Origin: Bacteroidota bacterium | GTDB lineage: Bacteria; Bacteroidota; Bacteroidia; M30B66 | Assembly: GCA_947497195.1 (NCBI GenBank) | Contig: CANMGM010000028.1 | Location: forward strand, 1 to 15,154 | Length of the DNA stretch: 15,154 bases | Direction: 5' to 3' | Part shown: one piece after another, positions 13,722 through 15,154 of the stretch | Layout of the letters: every line of letters starts with the position of its first letter | Position numbering within the stretch: position 1 is the stretch's first letter | The notes under the pieces: generated by a model | Database searches by the model: none | Seen by the model: only the letters and a program-made list of their open reading frames with translations | Told to the model about the DNA's origin: nothing | Made by a program: the position numbers and the translations under genes

Positions 13722-15154
13722 TTAGTTCCCCGGAGAAACTACCTCGCCGGTTGCCGACATGTATTTAAAATCAAGCTCCTTGAATTTTGGTTCAAGTTTC
13801 TTTATTAAATCATCGCGTTTGTTTCGGCGGGCTATATCCATAAGATATTTCAGCAAGGACATGGTACGTTGCACCTCGCCGTCGTAATCTTTGTAAACAG
13901 GGCGCTTCTGGACAAAGTACCAATCGAGTTCTTTGTGCAATATTGCCGCATAATCGGCCATAATCTTGTCGGGCTTCGCAAACTCACCAGCACGGTAATA
14001 CGCCTCTGAAAGTTGAATTGCAAAGAAGTTGTAAGGCACGTTGTTCGGAGGCAACATCGCAAAACATTTGTCGATGGCTTTAATCGCCATATCTTTTTTG
14101 CCTTCCCGGATTAGATTAGTTGCCAAACGCTCAAAGTTACTACGCAGGTTCATGGTCATGCGGATGTTATTTTCATCCATATACAAATCGCGTTTCTCTA
14201 CCCCACCCCACTTGAATTTGGTCATCATGTTTTCGTACATGAGTTGTGTATTTACACGCCCGAAATCATCGCCACGGCCCATGTTCGGACTCTTCACCGG
14301 AATTAAGCGGTACGCCAAGCCTTCGAGCTGGAAATATTCCTGCAAACCGAGATAACTATCGTCGCCCACGGTGATGGCAAAATAAACCGGACGTTCCCAG
14401 TTGTTGGTAGCCAGCAAATCGAGAATCATCAGTTCGGCTTTTAACACATAATTACGATCAATCGTAAAATCGACCGTCTTCGCAATTGAACCGGCAAGCT
14501 CGGCAGGAACAGTTCCGTTGGCAATAACCTTCGCCGAATCGACCGGAATCGAGAATTTGTTCGAAGGGAAATAGTCGAAATACCGATCGCCGTATGGATA
14601 CTTATTCTGCTGATCGTCGCTGGTAACGAAAGCCATCATCTCTTTGATGTTGGTATATCCTTTAACTTCATCCATAATCAATACCTGATCGCGCTTGCCC
14701 TGGCGGTATTTTTCCTGCGTTAGCGAAAGCGGAACCGGATCGGAATCATATGCTTTACGTTTGATTTGATCGATATACCAATCGGTATTCAAAAGACTAA
14801 GGTTCACAACACGCACGTCGGTGCGGATGCCCTCAACTTCCTGCACATACCAAAGCGGGAACGTATCATTATCGCCGTTGGTAAAGAGGATCGCGTTCTT
14901 TTTGCACGATTGCAGGTAATTGATGGCATAATCGCGGGCCGTGTAACGATGTGAACGGTCGTGATCGTCCCAACCTTCTTTGGCCATGATGCCCGGAACA
15001 CCCGCCAAACATACGATGGTTACAAATGCGGCAATACCACTGAGTTTAGCGTCGTTATTGTTTTTTTGTTTGGCAGGTTCGGTAAAAGAACCTTCTGCTT
15101 TAGCTGCACCTGATGCAATACCCATGGCACCTGAAGTAATCTGCTTATCAATCA
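13722..15154 (-). CDS. DUF2723 / TMEM260-like membrane protein (C-terminal part; start beyond right edge)
   Basis: Only the last 477 codons are present. The frame stays open past the ATG at 15125 to the window edge, so that ATG is internal. A hydrophobic segment (LSGIAAFVTIVCLAGVPG, about nt 14982-15044) is probably the last membrane helix. The large soluble domain that follows has the family hallmarks GWDDHDRSHRYTARDYA, FTNGDNDTFPLWY and LSLLNTDWYIDQ. The last 130 residues look helical and TPR-like. Full-length Bacteroidota DUF2723 proteins are about 1,000 residues with many N-terminal helices. Human TMEM260, a relative, is a protein O-mannosyltransferase, so a role in surface protein or glycan glycosylation is a family-based inference. 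The coupled deacetylase gene downstream agrees with glycan work. Confidence 0.88.
   Translation of the reverse strand, partial: IDKQITSGAMGIASGAAKAEGSFTEPAKQKNNNDAKLSGIAAFVTIVCLAGVPGIMAKEGWDDHDRSHRYTARDYAINYLQSCKKNAILFTNGDNDTFPLWYVQEVEGIRTDVRVVNLSLLNTDWYIDQIKRKAYDSDPVPLSLTQEKYRQGKRDQVLIMDEVKGYTNIKEMMAFVTSDDQQNKYPYGDRYFDYFPSNKFSIPVDSAKVIANGTVPAELAGSIAKTVDFTIDRNYVLKAELMILDLLATNNWERPVYFAITVGDDSYLGLQEYFQLEGLAYRLIPVKSPNMGRGDDFGRVNTQLMYENMMTKFKWGGVEKRDLYMDENNIRMTMNLRSNFERLATNLIREGKKDMAIKAIDKCFAMLPPNNVPYNFFAIQLSEAYYRAGEFAKPDKIMADYAAILHKELDWYFVQKRPVYKDYDGEVQRTMSLLKYLMDIARRNKRDDLIKKLEPKFKELDFKYMSATGEVVSPGN

Overview
The window looks like a Bacteroidota chromosome, probably Flavobacteriales-like. The signs are SprB-type adhesin repeats, a type IX secretion (T9SS) sorting domain on a secreted metalloprotease, a CrtI phytoene desaturase of the flavobacterial type, a DUF2723 membrane protein, and several TAnnTTTG boxes (the Bacteroidota -7 promoter element). 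No genus can be assigned from sequence alone. There are no tRNAs, rRNAs, CRISPR arrays or insertion sequences, and no gene-free stretch longer than about 165 bases.

Region 1 (1-7873, minus strand) is one enormous open frame that starts at 7873 and runs off the left edge. It encodes at least 2,624 residues of a secreted, repetitive surface protein: signal peptide, about 470 residues of Ig/PKD-like material, then 24 SprB-type repeats, the last one cut by the edge. Two copies of a jelly-roll-like module interrupt the repeats. In both copies the two halves of that module appear in reversed (circularly permuted) order. Seven SprB repeats plus one such module form a 706-residue super-repeat, present twice in perfect tandem register (2,118 bases each).

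Region 2 (8038-10840, minus) holds a pappalysin-type M43 zinc metalloprotease with a T9SS C-terminal sorting domain, preceded by crtI. The protease and the giant adhesin are both predicted surface or secreted proteins.

Region 3 (10901-13052) holds an unrecognised 85-residue protein on the plus strand, a PlsC-type acyltransferase on the minus strand that converges on it with a 1-base gap, and a plus-strand PIN-domain toxin followed by an overlapping 50-residue probable antitoxin. The acyltransferase and toxin diverge from a short intergenic region carrying a TAnnTTTG box in each direction.

Region 4 (13093-15154, minus) is a probable two-gene unit: a DUF2723/TMEM260-like membrane protein, cut by the right edge, followed 11 bases later by a short NodB-type polysaccharide deacetylase. 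A 7-bp perfect hairpin separates the deacetylase from the convergent toxin-antitoxin pair.

Overall the window is rich in cell-surface functions (adhesin, secreted protease, possible glycosylation, deacetylation, phospholipid and pigment synthesis). The most unusual object is the permuted module embedded in the adhesin.
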